DNA of 64,000 bases from Strix aluco (lineage: Eukaryota > Chordata > Aves > Strigiformes > Strigidae): positions 14,734,325 through 14,798,324 of the forward strand of contig NC_133971.1 of the NCBI RefSeq assembly GCF_031877795.1. The letters run 5' to 3'. This document shows positions 1 through 12,288 of the stretch, piece after piece. Under the pieces are notes generated by a model that saw nothing but the letters and a program-made list of their open reading frames with translations, searched no databases and was not told the DNA's origin. The first letter of the stretch is position 1. The number at the start of each line of letters is the position of its first letter. Made by a program: the position numbers and the translations under genes.

Positions 1-2270
1 GATGTCCTGACTCCTGCTCTATGATGTTGCCTGGTTTTGCTTCACCACTGTTGCCTGAAGAATCTGGACATTCCATCACCAGCGGTGCAGTTTCTTGTTG
101 CTTCAAAAATGGTGAGGTTGGATGTTTCAACTTCTTCTGTTGTTCAGCTTCATGAGAGAAATATGACAAATCTGGATATTCTGAACTTATTTCCATTTCT
201 GGTGGAGTTTCTTTTCCACTGGAAGATGGCAAAAATATTTGTTCCTGTTCAGGATGTACTATTTCTGGTTTCTCTGTTTTGCCAGTAAAATGTGAAAAAA
301 ATGGTTGCTCTGATTTGTGTTGTGTCATTTCCTCCTGCATTTCTGTACTTACATAAAATGTCTGTTCTGGGTATGTCGGCTCTGCTTGTGTTTCTTCTTG
401 CATTTCTTCACGTAAAGAATATGGCACAGACCCATGCACTATTTCTGGCTGAGCTATTTCTTGCTGTGCCAAATTAATTTGGTCTATGACCTGCAGCTCT
501 TCTTTTCCCCAGGTTTCTGACAAATCTGAATATTCCATTTCCATAGCTTTTTTTTGGACTGTTTCCTGCTGTTCCAGCTGTCTTTGTACTATATCTTGTT
601 CTTCCATTCTGCCAGAGGAATATGATATATCTGGCAGGGCCACATCCAGTGGTGGTGTTTCCTGTTGCTGACTACCAGCAGTGGAACAGAGGGGAAGCAA
701 CTTCTCCTGCTCCATTCGTACCATTTTCCCGGGCTTTGTTCTGTCAGTAGAATGTGAAGACCCCAAAGATTCTGACTCTACTCCTTTTTGCATTACTTCT
801 CTAGTGGTAAATGAGAAGTCCCTATTTTCTGAAACTAGTTGTACATTTTCATGTTGCTCTGCTTCACTAATGAAATATGATGGCTCTGAACCTTCAAAGT
901 CTCTTTGTACAATTTCTTGTGCTGTTTCTCCCTGGGAATATGGTGAATCTCCTTGTTTCAGCTTTGGTTGCAATATTTCCTGTTCTGTTTTGCCAGTAGA
1001 GTATGATGTCTCTGACTGTTCTGCCCTCAGCTGTGAGGTTTTATGCTGCTGTTCTTTTCCAGTAGAATATGACAAAACTGGATGCTCTGACTGCAGTTGA
1101 GTAGTTTCTCCTTGCATTCCCTTGGCACAGGAATATGGCTTACCTCCAGGCTGTGAATCCTGCTGTACAGGCTGCAGCTGCTCTCCTTTGTCACCAAAAT
1201 ATGGTGTAAGAGAATTATCCAAATCAGCGTGTGCCAATTCTTGCTGGTTTATTTTATTCATGGGATATGGTAAACCTGAATGTGCTGCTTCCAGATACCC
1301 TGCTTGCTGTGTCTCTGCTCCTCTGGTGGAATCAAATATATCTGGATGTACCAACTGGAGTTTTGTAGTGCTTTCTTTCTCTGCTTCTTCCATCAAATAT
1401 GGTAAATCTGAAGGTACCAGCACAAGCTGTGCTGTTTCTTCTTGCTCTGCTTCTTCGGGGGAATAAGACTCTGGCTGTTCCAGTTCAAAAGGAACAGATT
1501 TTTGTTTTCCTGTTTTTTCCCTGGAAAAGAAAAACTCCTGATGTTCTATTTCCAGCCGTGCACTTTCCAATTCCTCCACTTCTTCCCTGGATAAAGAAAA
1601 GTCTGGATGACCTATCTCCCGCTGTGCACTTTCAGATTCCTCCATTTCTTCTCTGGAATATGAGAAATCTGGATGTTCTGCTTCCAGCTGTGCACTTTCA
1701 GATTCCTCCATTTCTTCCCTGGAAAAAGAAAAGTCTGGATGCTCCATCCCCATCTGTGTACTCTCTGATTCTTCTGTTTCTTTCTTGGAAAAAAATTCTG
1801 GATGCTCTGTCTCCAATTGTGAACTCTCCATTTCCTCCATGGAATACAAAAAGTCTGGCTGCTTTGTATCCAGTTGGGCACGTTTCAATTCTTCTGTTTC
1901 TTCCTTGGAATATGAGAAATAGAGATGCTCCATCTCCAGCTGTGCACTCTCCGATTCCTTTGTTTCTTTAACGGCAAAAAGCAGTTCTGGATATTCTGTC
2001 TCCAGTTTTGCGCTCTCTGATTCCTTTCTTTCTTCCCAGGAATATGAGAAATCTGGATGCTCTCCCTCTAGCTGTGCACTTTCAGATTCCTCCATTTCTT
2101 CCCTGGAAAAAGAAAAGTCTGGATGCTCCATCTCCACCTGTGTTCTCTCTGATTCCCCAGTTTCTTTGCTGGAATATGAGAAATCTGAATGCTCCATCTC
2201 CATTTGTGCACTCTCTGCTTGTTTGTTTTTTTCAATGGAAGAATCAGGGTGATCCGAATCTACTGCTTTA
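1..2270 (-). repeat. CMYA5: Degenerate 66-nt (22-aa) tandem repeat inside CMYA5 exon 2
   Basis: Between about 2260 and 1460 roughly 12 in-frame units follow each other with a 66-nt period. The motif TCTGGATG recurs at 1602, 1668 and 1734 on the plus strand. The unit reads approximately HPDFSYSREEMEESESAQLE plus two residues. One 62-bp stretch is identical at 1686-1747 and 2070-2131. From 1460 to base 1 the same theme continues in more diverged, slightly longer units (for example HPVLSYS, SETSYS, SEPSYF). All length changes I see keep the reading frame. Confidence 0.85.
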
Positions 2271-4091
2271 TTTATAGCTGAAGTTTTCTGAGTTTCTTCT
2301 GTTTCTGTGTGAACAGGATATGAAATGCTGAAATATTTAGAATCTATCTTTTCAGGAATAGGTGAATTTAGTTTAACTTCTTGCTCCTCTGTTTCCTGAA
2401 GGGAGGAGGAAAAGTCTTGTTCAGACTTTGTTTTCTTCTCTAAGTGAACAGTTTGGGTGTCCAGTGGTGGTGGCTTTTGACCCTCCTTTTTTTCAGCAGA
2501 ATACAATAGACATGAAGGCTCAGTTTCTGACAGTGCAGTTATTGACGAGTGACACTCAGTTTTTTGCTTCTCTGTTTCATCTACAGAATGTGGTAAAAGC
2601 ACGTGCTCAGACTCAGATTGTGCACTTTCTGATGACTGAGGAATAATATCCTCCTGTCTTATTTCAGACAGAGTGGATTTAGCTGATGGAGCACTAGGTA
2701 GGTAAGAGGGAACTGTTGACTTCTGTGCTTCCCTCTCAGAATGTTCTGACACGGATGTTGTAGGCAAAATAGGCTGGGTACTTTGTCTATCTAATTCATT
2801 AACAAAACCTGCTGAAACAGACTGTGGTGCAGAATTAGGCTGAATTTCCTGCTCCTTTGGTTCATCCAGATGATCTGATGCTGTCAGCAGTGAGTTGTCT
2901 GGTTTCTTGTTTGCATTTTCAGCTGAGGGAAGTGGCACTTGTTTCTCTGATTTATCATTAGACTCCAATGAAATAGACCCTGTTTGCTCTGTTATTGATG
3001 TTTTGGATGCAGGTGAATAACTTTGTTCCTTCCTGGCTTCTTCAGGAGGCCAGGATTTCAGTGAATGTCCCAATACCTCATCTGGAGTCTCTGAAAGAGA
3101 TTGTCTGTCTTTTCCTTCTTCATGTTGAAGAGTTGTTTCTGCACCAGAGCCTGAAAATCTGCTTGGTTTATCTTTCATTTTAATGGGTTTAGTATTTTCA
3201 GATGAAACATCATCTTTATTAGCAAGCCATTTTTCAAAGGGTGTTGCTGGTGAAGAATAGCTTTGATCTGCATGTGCTGTGGGTTGTTCTCTTTGCTCCC
3301 TTCTTCTCTCTGATGGTGTTTCAAGATTTCTACTTTTTGCTCTCTGGTAAGGTGTTGGATGTGTTGCTTCTGAAAGTGAACTGAACTTCTGCAGTCTTTC
3401 TTTTACTGATGTATCAAGGAACTGTTCAGAATCTCCTGAAACTGAGCTACTTCTCTGGATACTGATTTTCTCCAATGTTTCAGGGGCTGGCCCCATCCCG
3501 CTAAAAATTGAGTTGAACAGCTGGATTCTGGCTTGTACTGGTCCTCCAAGGATCGGCCCTACTTTTCTCAGTCTGCTCTCTCTAAATATTGATCTTATTG
3601 GAGCACGTTTTACTGGCTCTTCTGTGATGTTCTCTAGATCTTCTTTGTCATCCAACATTTCCTCATCTGTGTCTTGTGCTTCCACCTGCTCAACATTCAA
3701 CACAGAGGCTTGCACATCTCCTAGAACAGTTCTTGGTTCTTGCCTCTGCATTCCAGAAGAGTCACGTTTTTTATTGCTCTGGCGTCCCTTCAGGCTTGTA
3801 GTTATTGGCAACCTATTTGAAGCTTTGCGCTTCCTTTTCCGAACAATCTTACCTTCATCCATAATAAAGATTACTTTTCCTGGAGGAGAACCTACTGGTG
3901 AACTTTCCATACTGTAAAGATCAGAAGTTGTACTAGTTTCTGAGGCCCAGGGAGTAGAACATCTGCTTGAGCTGGTTTCCCAGGTTATCCCACTGTCTTC
4001 ACTTTGAACAGTTACCATAGAAAAGGAAGGGTTAGTCATGATGTACTGCAGCCTGGGTTTCACATCTTCACTTTGGATAAGATCTTTTAAA
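1..4091 (-). CDS. CMYA5: CMYA5 (myospryn) giant coding exon 2, 5' portion; continues past the window edge
   Basis: CMYA5/myospryn is a very large muscle scaffold of the TRIM-related family. It is known to bind desmin, dysbindin, alpha-actinin, titin and PKA RII; its C-terminal coiled-coil, FN3 and SPRY domains are outside this window. The minus strand is open without a stop from 4091 to base 1 (1,363 whole codons after a split one). The acceptor is TTTTAG before 4091, and its first base completes the codon left by exon 1. The N-terminal block contains NPSFSMVTVQSEDSGITWET and SRCSTPWASE, then GKVIFIMDEGKIVRKRKRK; I recognise this as the conserved start of the CMYA5 giant exon. The rest is low-complexity, acidic and rich in E, S, Q and P, with a 22-residue tandem repeat from about 2260 to 1460 and more diverged copies down to base 1. 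The exon lies downstream of TENT2 in the same orientation, as in human. No frameshift is seen. Confidence 0.93.
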
Positions 4092-7000
4092 CTAAAACCA
4101 AAAAGAACAAAAGAAAATAAAAGCTGTAAAAACACACAACAAATTAAATTATTGCAGTAAAACCTAAATTTTTACATTAAAGCAAAAATACTTTTCAAAG
4201 TTGTAAAAATACTGCATGTGCATAAATTTTGAAACACAAGCATAAGCAAAGTCATATTTCATCTGACAAATGTATTGTAGACAAATTTTTGTAAAGCTTC
4301 ATGTTGCAAGGTTAGTTCAATGAAGGGGAGGTGTTTAAATGCTCTTGACAATGCAGGAAAACCAGTCTTTGATCTGACCTTCTTTTGCCGGTGTGAGATT
4401 GAGCTGATTCTGGAACCATTCTCCAGTGCGTGGTTATCTCACAGCATAATTTAAACCTTACATTAAACACTTAGAAGATACTGTCAGTGTTTTAATAGCA
4501 CCCACACTTGCTTTGCTCAAGTGTAAATGATTATACAATGCTCAAAGGAGTAGGGAATCTATCCGCTAGTTTGTTACTGTCTTCTCATATGTTTCTTCCT
4601 CTAAGCACTTTACATATTTAAGAAAGTAATTTAGAATACATTCAACAATAAAAATATACCAAGCCCTCCCCAAATAAAAAAACAATGTTCTGTAAAGCTA
4701 ACTTTAAACCTTATGATATGTAATGAGTGCACTGTCATATGATGCAATCAAATATCTCAGTTGAAAAAAAAAAGGCTGGAGAAATGTTTTCTGGGAAGCT
4801 TTAGGATAAAAAACAGTCTTAGAAATAAGAGTGTAAAGAACAACAAAAGCAATTGAAAGACATAATATAATTTTTAAAAATAAAGTATTTTTAAGGTTGC
4901 AATATTTGTTCCAAAAAAATACAGAAAAGGTAATCAGAACCCAAATATTTCTTGAGCAGACAGCAGTTCATTTAGGGAAATTGTATTAGTAGCTGAGGGA
5001 AAGAAAGTCAGAGTATCTGCTGGCAAAGGCAGAGGCTTCAGTAGAGCAGAGGTGGTGAAGTCTCTGTCATGCCCATGGAAGGATGCAAACCTATGGCCAC
5101 TCAACATCCCACTTCCACTGAGCAGAGGGGAGGGTCACTTTCCAGGTGATTAGGATAGAGCACTTCTTCATCAAGAGTGAAGAAATGTGGCTCCTGACCA
5201 CGGGATCAGAGAAGCAGAACCCATCTGACCAACTGCCACAGGCTGCAACCCAGCACCACCCGGGTACCAGACATAACTGCAGCTGCAGAGGCAGGAGGAT
5301 ACCCCTGAGAAGCAGTCAGCATTGTTTCCAGAGGGCACCAAGCACTTGGCAGAAGGAAGAGATCTTTGAAGGAGAAGAGGAAGTCCTGAGGAGAGCCATA
5401 ATTGCTCCATCAAGCAAACTCTCTGAACTGTAATGTTTTTCTACAGGGCACTCAGCAAAACTGCTCAGTTCCTATCAGAAACAAAAAGGTAATCCTGGTA
5501 TTAGCCATGCCGGCCTTATCTTTCCATGAATTTGCTCTCCAGAGCACAGAACAAGAAGGGCTGCCCTGCACTGGCCCATGCTGAGGTCTGTGGAGACTGA
5601 TGCACAGACCATCTCATCCCTGATGTCTTTGGTGCTAACTAAAGACTGAAGTCACCCTGTGGGACAACAGCCTGACCAGGCAGTGGTGGGACAACATGGG
5701 TATCAAGTGGGCAAGAGGGTATCAAAGTCCAGTGATGGGGCTTAAAGCCAGTTGTGATGACTGGGCTGGTCTGGAGACTGTGACTAACAGGACAGGTTGG
5801 ACTAAAGCCCACAATTCAAAGAGAGTCTGACAGTGCAATACTAAATAATGACATCTTAGCCAAAAAATACCCCAAAACCACCCCTCAAACAGATATAAGA
5901 CCCAGGATGTACAGCTGATTTTCTGCCTTGGTGTAGTACTCTAGCAAGACTAGCTCCATAAGGTAAAATTTACAGGTTGGAGGAAGAGGCAAAGCAAACC
6001 AATCTATACCAACTGTGCTGCTAGCTTTTCCTTTGCCAGTTTCATGGGTTGGCATTAGGTTGACTTGGGCATAGCAAAATAAAATAAAATAAATCAATAG
6101 CAATAGTACTAAGGAAGCTTTCAGGACTTATTTGAGTCCACAATAACAGATGACTAATCTTTCTTTATTTTTCAACTTCTAAATCACTCTCGTATATTTT
6201 TAAACATATTTTTCTGCACTACCTGGTGTTATTAAATAAAACTCCATGCAGAACAGAGCATCACTCCCACTTCAGCTGGTATTAGTGAATAAGAACGGGC
6301 TGCCCTGGCCCTGTCTATGCAAAAAGCTTGAATTATTCACATCATTGTCCATTTCAAGGTTGCGGTGACATATTCCTCTAGAGTGTGATGAGATGGTGCT
6401 TTATATTTTGAAGATCAGAATGAAAGACACATAAGTCAAGCATTTCCTTCCAATATACTTCCAAATGTTGTCCTAGTTTTGTATACAATTTGTATGCTGC
6501 ACAGCAGTAGCTGAAAGAACCCTCTCTAGTCAGATAAGTTCTCTAGTCTGCCATTACAAAAACACATTTGCAATGTTTCAGCTCCATAAATACAGATATG
6601 AAGCCACTGACATCCAGGGATAAAAAACAGTGCTGCCTTTGTTCCACGTAGACATTTCACACGCAATCCTGTCAGCATGTGTGCTGTCAGTTTGTTATTT
6701 TCTGCTAGGACATTGACTCAAACCTTTTGTAACTCTTGATGACACTGACAACTGGTTTTGTTCTTCCTGTCATAATAGCTCAAAATTACATTTTTCTTAT
6801 CGCCTCCTTCTGCTTCTCACTATGACTTCGATGCTGTGTCCACTTGGATTTCAGGTTTCTAGTCTGGCCCAGCAAGCTGGGCACATATTCTCTTATGTAT
6901 CATACCAGGGAAGAGTTTTCATCTCCCCAGCTGCTGGAGCAGTCATGTTCAGGCACGCTGAGTGAGGTCTGTCCATCTATGCTACACCACCACCATTGCA

Positions 7001-9154
7001 GAGAAGCACAGCTGATGGGCTCATCAGCTTTCTAAAATCCTCCAGAGCCTTCCTTCATCCTCCTCACACCAGACCCTGTCACTCCTGGTATATCAAAATT
7101 TGTTGCTGTTTGCTGCATAGCACCTCTCAAGCTGAAAACAACCCAGATAAAATGACGGAGTTGTCAAGCTGTGGCAGTGGCCTGCACTGCCAAGATCTCT
7201 TATTCCCTGAAGACTCCTACTTCAGCCCTGCAGGCATAGTGCAGGGAAGGTGGAAATCGGTATTGGACAGCTTGCCTTCCTATTTGAAGGAAACACTTTA
7301 TTTTTCTGTGTTTGTGTTTTTGTTCTGTACATTCTTGTGGTTTCTGGCTTTACCACACTCCTCCTTTCCCCCTACAGCAATCAGAATGCTTAGCGAGGTC
7401 TCTGTCTCTTGCTCTGCATTTCCTAGGGCTATAGCTCATCCACCTCCTTCTTCAGGGTAAGAGAATTAGGAGTTACAGAAAGTCACTACTTTAAACCCAG
7501 CCTTTCACTTCTTAACCTACTGCTAACTTCCTTCAGTGTTAATAGTATCCCTTCTGGCAACACAGTGGCTCATGCATCTGTCCAAACTCAAATGAATACT
7601 TATCTAAAAGCAGTTAAGACAGCTGCTCACTCTGCTACAGAGCTGATTTTTATTAAGAGTAGCTGGGAGGCAGGAGCTGGGCCCATCTCACACATTTTGT
7701 TCCACCTTGGATGTTTGCAAATGTCTGGGAAGGGACACAACCTGCTGCAGTGCTCACCTGAATTCCATACATCAGGCCGTGGCATGGCCCAGTGGCATTG
7801 CTGGTCACAGTTTCAGATGCTACTTGAGAAACTGCAGCACCTCTGTGCCACAGAGGTCTGCCTTGCTCCCGCATTCTGGATTCTCCACTGTACAGGTCGT
7901 GGAGGGAGCACAGGTATTGAACAAACACTTCGGTCTGGGTGGGAGACTTCCTTTACACACTGATTTAGTCACTTTGCTGAGACCTAATGGGGGACTTCTT
8001 GAAGTCTGAGTGTTATTTCGGATGCAAACTGCACTGTAGTCCTTTATCAAGGACTCAGGTAATATTATCTAAAAGGCCGAAGAGAAACAAAACATGGAGT
8101 GATGGGTTGCAGCTGCTGGCAGGGGCTGGGACATGCAGTGGGGGCCCTCAGCTGCACCGCTCCCCACTGCAGTGCCCCCACCTTGATGTTTTGCCCTGTT
8201 GAGCTGCTCCCGGTGCCCTTTAGCTCCAGCCTCTGCCCCACCGTGCTCAAAATGGCTCGTGCAGGGCAATGCCAAGCCTCCGATTCCCACCGCTCTTGCC
8301 TTCCCTGTGCATGCACCCACAGCTGGTGGTGGGTAAACAGCCACAGGGGCCCTTTCTGCCCCAGCCCAAGGCAGGCCCTGGCTCATCTAGGAAACTAAAA
8401 TCACACACCCTTTCCCCACATCTTTCTCTGCTTTGAGGAGGGTATGGCAAACTTTTCCTTGGGAAGACAAATCCCCAGCACTCCCATTTGCACCCCTTCT
8501 TTCCCACCATCCCATTTGCTATCATTCCACAACTTTGCTTTCCTGGATGCTGCAGCATCCCCCACACGGCAGGAAGTCCCCTTCTCAGCTGTGCTTCCAC
8601 TTTCATCTGTTTAACCAATCATTCTAAGCTAGACTTCGCTCTAAAGCTTCCACCTTGTGGACGCACTGCTTCATATAAAAAAAATTATTAAAAAATAATT
8701 CTAGAAGTCCAGGACTTTTTCCCTATTTACCAATCTTAGGTCACCACTAAATGAATAGATGAAATAAGCCCCCTACCCATTCCAGGCAAACCAGCTACAT
8801 GGAAACATATATAAATTGGCTGCAGAGTCCTTTTTATGTAAGCCCTGCATACAGACAGATCCAGAGACCTTCCCACTGCACAAGGAAATCAGCTGGGAAC
8901 AGTTTGAGAAACAGAAGCGTGTCAGCACAGCTCGCCCATCATGTAGTTGTTAGAGACACAGATATTCCAGTGGGTATGTAAAGCAGTTAACTGGTAAACT
9001 ATTTTCCTATAGCTAGACTTAATTCTCACTGTTACTAACACAAAAATTAAAACCTACTATCTTCATACTTATGTTTGCCTTAAAACACACAATACATGCT
9101 TTTAAAATATTTCCTCTGTTTAGATGATTAACCTAAAAAAAGAAAGGAAAGAAA

Positions 9155-9445
9155 GGAAAGATGGGGAGGCACTCTGTCAGAGAATGTAGTGGTAGGATGA
9201 AGGTTAACAGTTTTAAACTGAAACAGGGTACATTTAGGTTAGATATAAGAAAGAAATTCTTTACTGTGAGGGTGGTGAGGCACTGGAACAGGTTGCCCAG
9301 AGAAGTTGATGCTCCCTCCCTGGAACTGTTCGTCAGGTTGGACGGGGCTTTGAGCAACCTGGTCTAGTGGAAGGTGTCCCTGCGCATGGCAGGGGGGTGG
9401 GACTAGATGATCTTTAAGGTTCCTTCCAACCCAAACCATTCTAAT
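9155..9445 (+). mobile_element. CR1 LINE 3' fragment, left part (split by an LTR)
   Basis: The plus strand encodes the C-terminal end of CR1 ORF2 ([20 protein letters not shown], then LDGALSNLV), followed by the usual CR1 3' UTR ending in TCCAACCCAAACCATTCTA. The copy is 5' truncated next to a GAAAG-rich stretch at about 9133-9160. The matching 3' terminal repeats reappear at 10076-10098 after an inserted LTR. Confidence 0.85.
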
Positions 9446-10075
9446 GTAGCCTGAACAAATGTTTCTCATCAAGTACAAGGACTTACAGGACATACTACAG
9501 TCTGTACAAATGTTTCTCATCAAATACAAGGCCATACAGAATGTATCAGTTAGGTCAGTGTGTTCTTTAAACCATCAGCAATGATTTAGTAAGGAATTTC
9601 TAATCAGGAGCTACTGTCCTTGAAGAAGAAGAACCTGAAATATGAAAGCTCATTAAAATTGTATACCGTAAATCAGCTTAATTAGAGATTAGAGTGTCCT
9701 TTGGAGGAACCATCCTTATTATAACTGTAAAAATCATGCCCCCTGCTCTGAAGACCCCTGCCCAAATAAAGACCCTCACCCTTTGAGCTTGTGTAGAAAA
9801 ATTAAAATACACCATAACTTTAAATTGCAATGAGGAATGTTACTAATCAATGAGGGATACAGTGATAAGAAACTAACCAATGGACATTATAATAAATGCG
9901 TATTCGTGTACCCTCAAGTGTATAAATACCTTAAAGCTCTTTTATGTGGTGTGCTAGGTTTGTGAAATTACCACCTAGCACCCATCTCTGTGCAAATATG
10001 GAATAAACTGCTATCTCATCTCTGTGTGTAAGATTGGCTTTTGCACACTGGGTAACGAACCCTGTTTGAGGGACA
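9446..10075 (+). mobile_element. Solo LTR inserted in the 3' end of a CR1 element
   Basis: A 630-bp block starts TGTAGCCTGAAC and ends GAGGGACA, so it has TG...CA termini. In the plus orientation it carries a CCAAT box (about 9878), a TATA box TATAAATA (9921-9928) and AATAAA (10002-10007), in the order and spacing of a U3-R-U5 unit. Flanks are CTAA on the left and CTAT on the right, consistent with a 4-bp target duplication with one later change. Two related stretches near the 5' end (AAATGTTTCTCATCAA, about 9457 and 9508) form an internal tandem duplication. No internal retroviral coding sequence is adjacent. Confidence 0.7.
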
Positions 10076-10098
10076 CTATGATACTATGATTCTATGAT
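10076..10098 (+). mobile_element. CR1 3' terminal repeats, right part of the split copy
   Basis: CTATGATACTATGATTCTATG directly after the LTR is the short tandem repeat that normally ends avian CR1 elements. It completes the copy broken at 9445. Confidence 0.75.
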
Positions 10099-12015
10099 TA
10101 ATTCTACATGGAGCTAGAAACAAAAGACATTTGTCACAATCTGTCTATCTCAGATAGTAAAACGCCCAAAGGCAAGAAAACATTGCATGAATCCTCTGAA
10201 GATCAGTGGGTTATTTATGCTGACAAGGATACGATCGATGCCTTATCGCATCTTTATGATAGGTACTGATGTTGCATGTTGGTCTCATTACTTGCATAAA
10301 AACCTGTGTTAGGAAACCAAATTATTTAAAGATTACATTAAAAAGGGTAATAAAGATGTGAAACCCAAACTTTTCTGCTTTTTATGTGCATGCATCATGA
10401 TTTTGAGGCAAGTCATAAACTCTGCTGCAGCTTTTGGGATTTCATTCCCCACAGCTGCTGCAGAGGGACTGGTGTGGAAGTGGAGTGGGTCAGTCAGGGC
10501 TCAGGGGTTGGTGTCCCAGAGGAACACAAGGGCTCTTCTGCTTCTTTCACACAGGCACTTGCTGACCTTGGGCCAGCAATCTCTCTGCATAACTCTCTCA
10601 TAAAACAGGTATAAGGATATTTAGCCTGCTTGAAAGGTGGAAATAGGAGCCAATTGGGAATTTCCTGCTGACTGCAATGTTGCACAACCAGGTGCTGTTC
10701 AACTGCATGCAGAGGAGGAAGACAAAAGCAGCAGAGAGCTTGGGGTTGTTAAAAATAAATCAGTGACGGCAGGGTCCAGGACAAGCTGTCTTCAGCCAAG
10801 TTTGCATATTGGTTACACCTCCTCTAAGCTGTGTTTTCAAAGCACACACACACAGAAAAATCTGTTCTGCAACAGGGGCTTGAAAACCTGTTTGTCAACA
10901 AATAATTAGCTCACAGCCTGAGTAAGTCTGTCCCAGAGGCTTGGCCCGGCTGTTCTTGCTTATCTAGCACCTCCCACGAGCTCTGCCCAGGCACCCAGCA
11001 CAGGAGGCCTTAAGTTCAACAACCGAGCTGATACTTGCAACAACAAAATTTAAGCAGCTAAAGAGTCGGTTTTATTTAACTTTACTAAGCTATTGCTGAG
11101 TGCTTGGTGCAGTTACAGTATGTGTGCCAAACCCCAAATTTTACATCTCCTTTAATATAATTAAACTAATCAAATGGATTTAAATATACTCAGTTACCAC
11201 TGAGCACAGCTGTTAAACCTCTCCGGTAGACTCTGACCTCTCTTATTAGTAAGATGGTTAAGGATAGGGATAGACTCTGCAATGCTTAATATAACTGACA
11301 GCTAAAGGTAATGGTTGCTGTGATTCAACTAAGTGGTGAGATGCAATGCCCAGGTTTGCATTGCAGAGGCTGCCAGCCAGAAGCAAGATCCAGCTACTAG
11401 GAGCTGCTAACAGGCACCCATGGAGAAGCCGTGCTCCTAGCACAAGCAGCAAATAACTGCAAAGCTACATAGATTTCCCTCCCTTTAAGGGAGAAGTTAG
11501 CCATTCCCACTTGTTTTACAATTTCAGTTTTATTATTAGCCATTTAATTGCAGATTCCAGTAAAAAATACCCAGTCAGTTGTGTTTTAGCTGTCTGCAGT
11601 GAGTAGCTCCACTCCACCAACTTCAGCTGTTTTTTTTGTAGGGTTGCATCCATGTGCAGTGTTTATCGCCACATAAACCCCCTCTCTGTCAGTATGGGAC
11701 TGAAGAGTCAACATCTCCCTCTGTTACACACTGAGGGTGCCTCCCCACTTTAGAAAACTAGCTCACTACTCCCTCTGCAAGGAAGTTTTCCTGCAGTCCT
11801 GGACTACGTTTCCCTGTTTGGCTTTCATTCCCACAGCACTCGGGATGGGTTAGGCTGCAGAGAGCCCCTCCTGCCTCTCTTCTACCATCTTTTTTCTCCC
11901 AGTGACCATCAGCAATGTCAGAAAGCACTGTGAACTATGATACACCCAGAGTGGTTTGTAAATGCAGGATGGCTCCACAGCACTGAGGTTTTAGGAACCG
12001 TATGACCGAAATTTC

Positions 12016-12288
12016 TTAAAAAAACGGTTTCTGGAAATACCTTAAGCTGTCAACATTAATGGCTTTGGTTCTTCCTACAGTATCCACCCAAAACTGATAG
12101 GCTTTATTCAAGTCAGGGAAGAAATCCTGCAACCTGAAATGCACTGGGGGACTCTTAGGCCTCACAGTCTCTTTTTGAACCCAACAGCACTGGTATAGCT
12201 GAAGGAATTCGTCCGTGTGGATCAGGTTGCAGATGCCTCCGCATCCTGCGCAGAACCAGGGCCATGCACTCGGCGCTGGGCCGCTGTC
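12016..12288 (-). other. Unidentified protein-like open frame (possible exon or pseudoexon)
   Basis: The minus strand is open for 90 codons between an in-frame TGA (12291-12289) and a TAA (12018-12016). There is no ATG in frame. The peptide has cysteines near its start (FCAGCGGIC) and a balanced composition later, with segments such as DEFLQLYQCCWVQKE and LNKAYQFWVDTVGRT that loosely resemble the last strands of an FN3 domain. An acceptor-like CTGCGCAG (exon start 12245) and a donor-like AAG/GTATTT (exon end 12041) would define a 205-nt exon. Its entry phase does not match CMYA5 exon 1, so it is not a simple CMYA5 exon. I do not recognise the protein. It could be a relic of another gene, part of a repeat, or chance. 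Confidence 0.25.

Noticed and set aside
1612..1881. 89-codon minus-strand frame
   Set aside because: Out-of-frame reading of the CMYA5 tandem repeat; the real frame is open through it.
37..3917. Many plus-strand open frames across the first 4 kb
   Set aside because: They are antisense shadows of the repetitive CMYA5 exon; their Cys/Ser/Leu-rich repeats mirror the acidic repeat on the true strand.
6996..8691. Cluster of open frames on both strands at 7.0-8.7 kb
   Set aside because: They overlap on opposite strands in a GC-richer stretch with few stops; none looks like a known protein.
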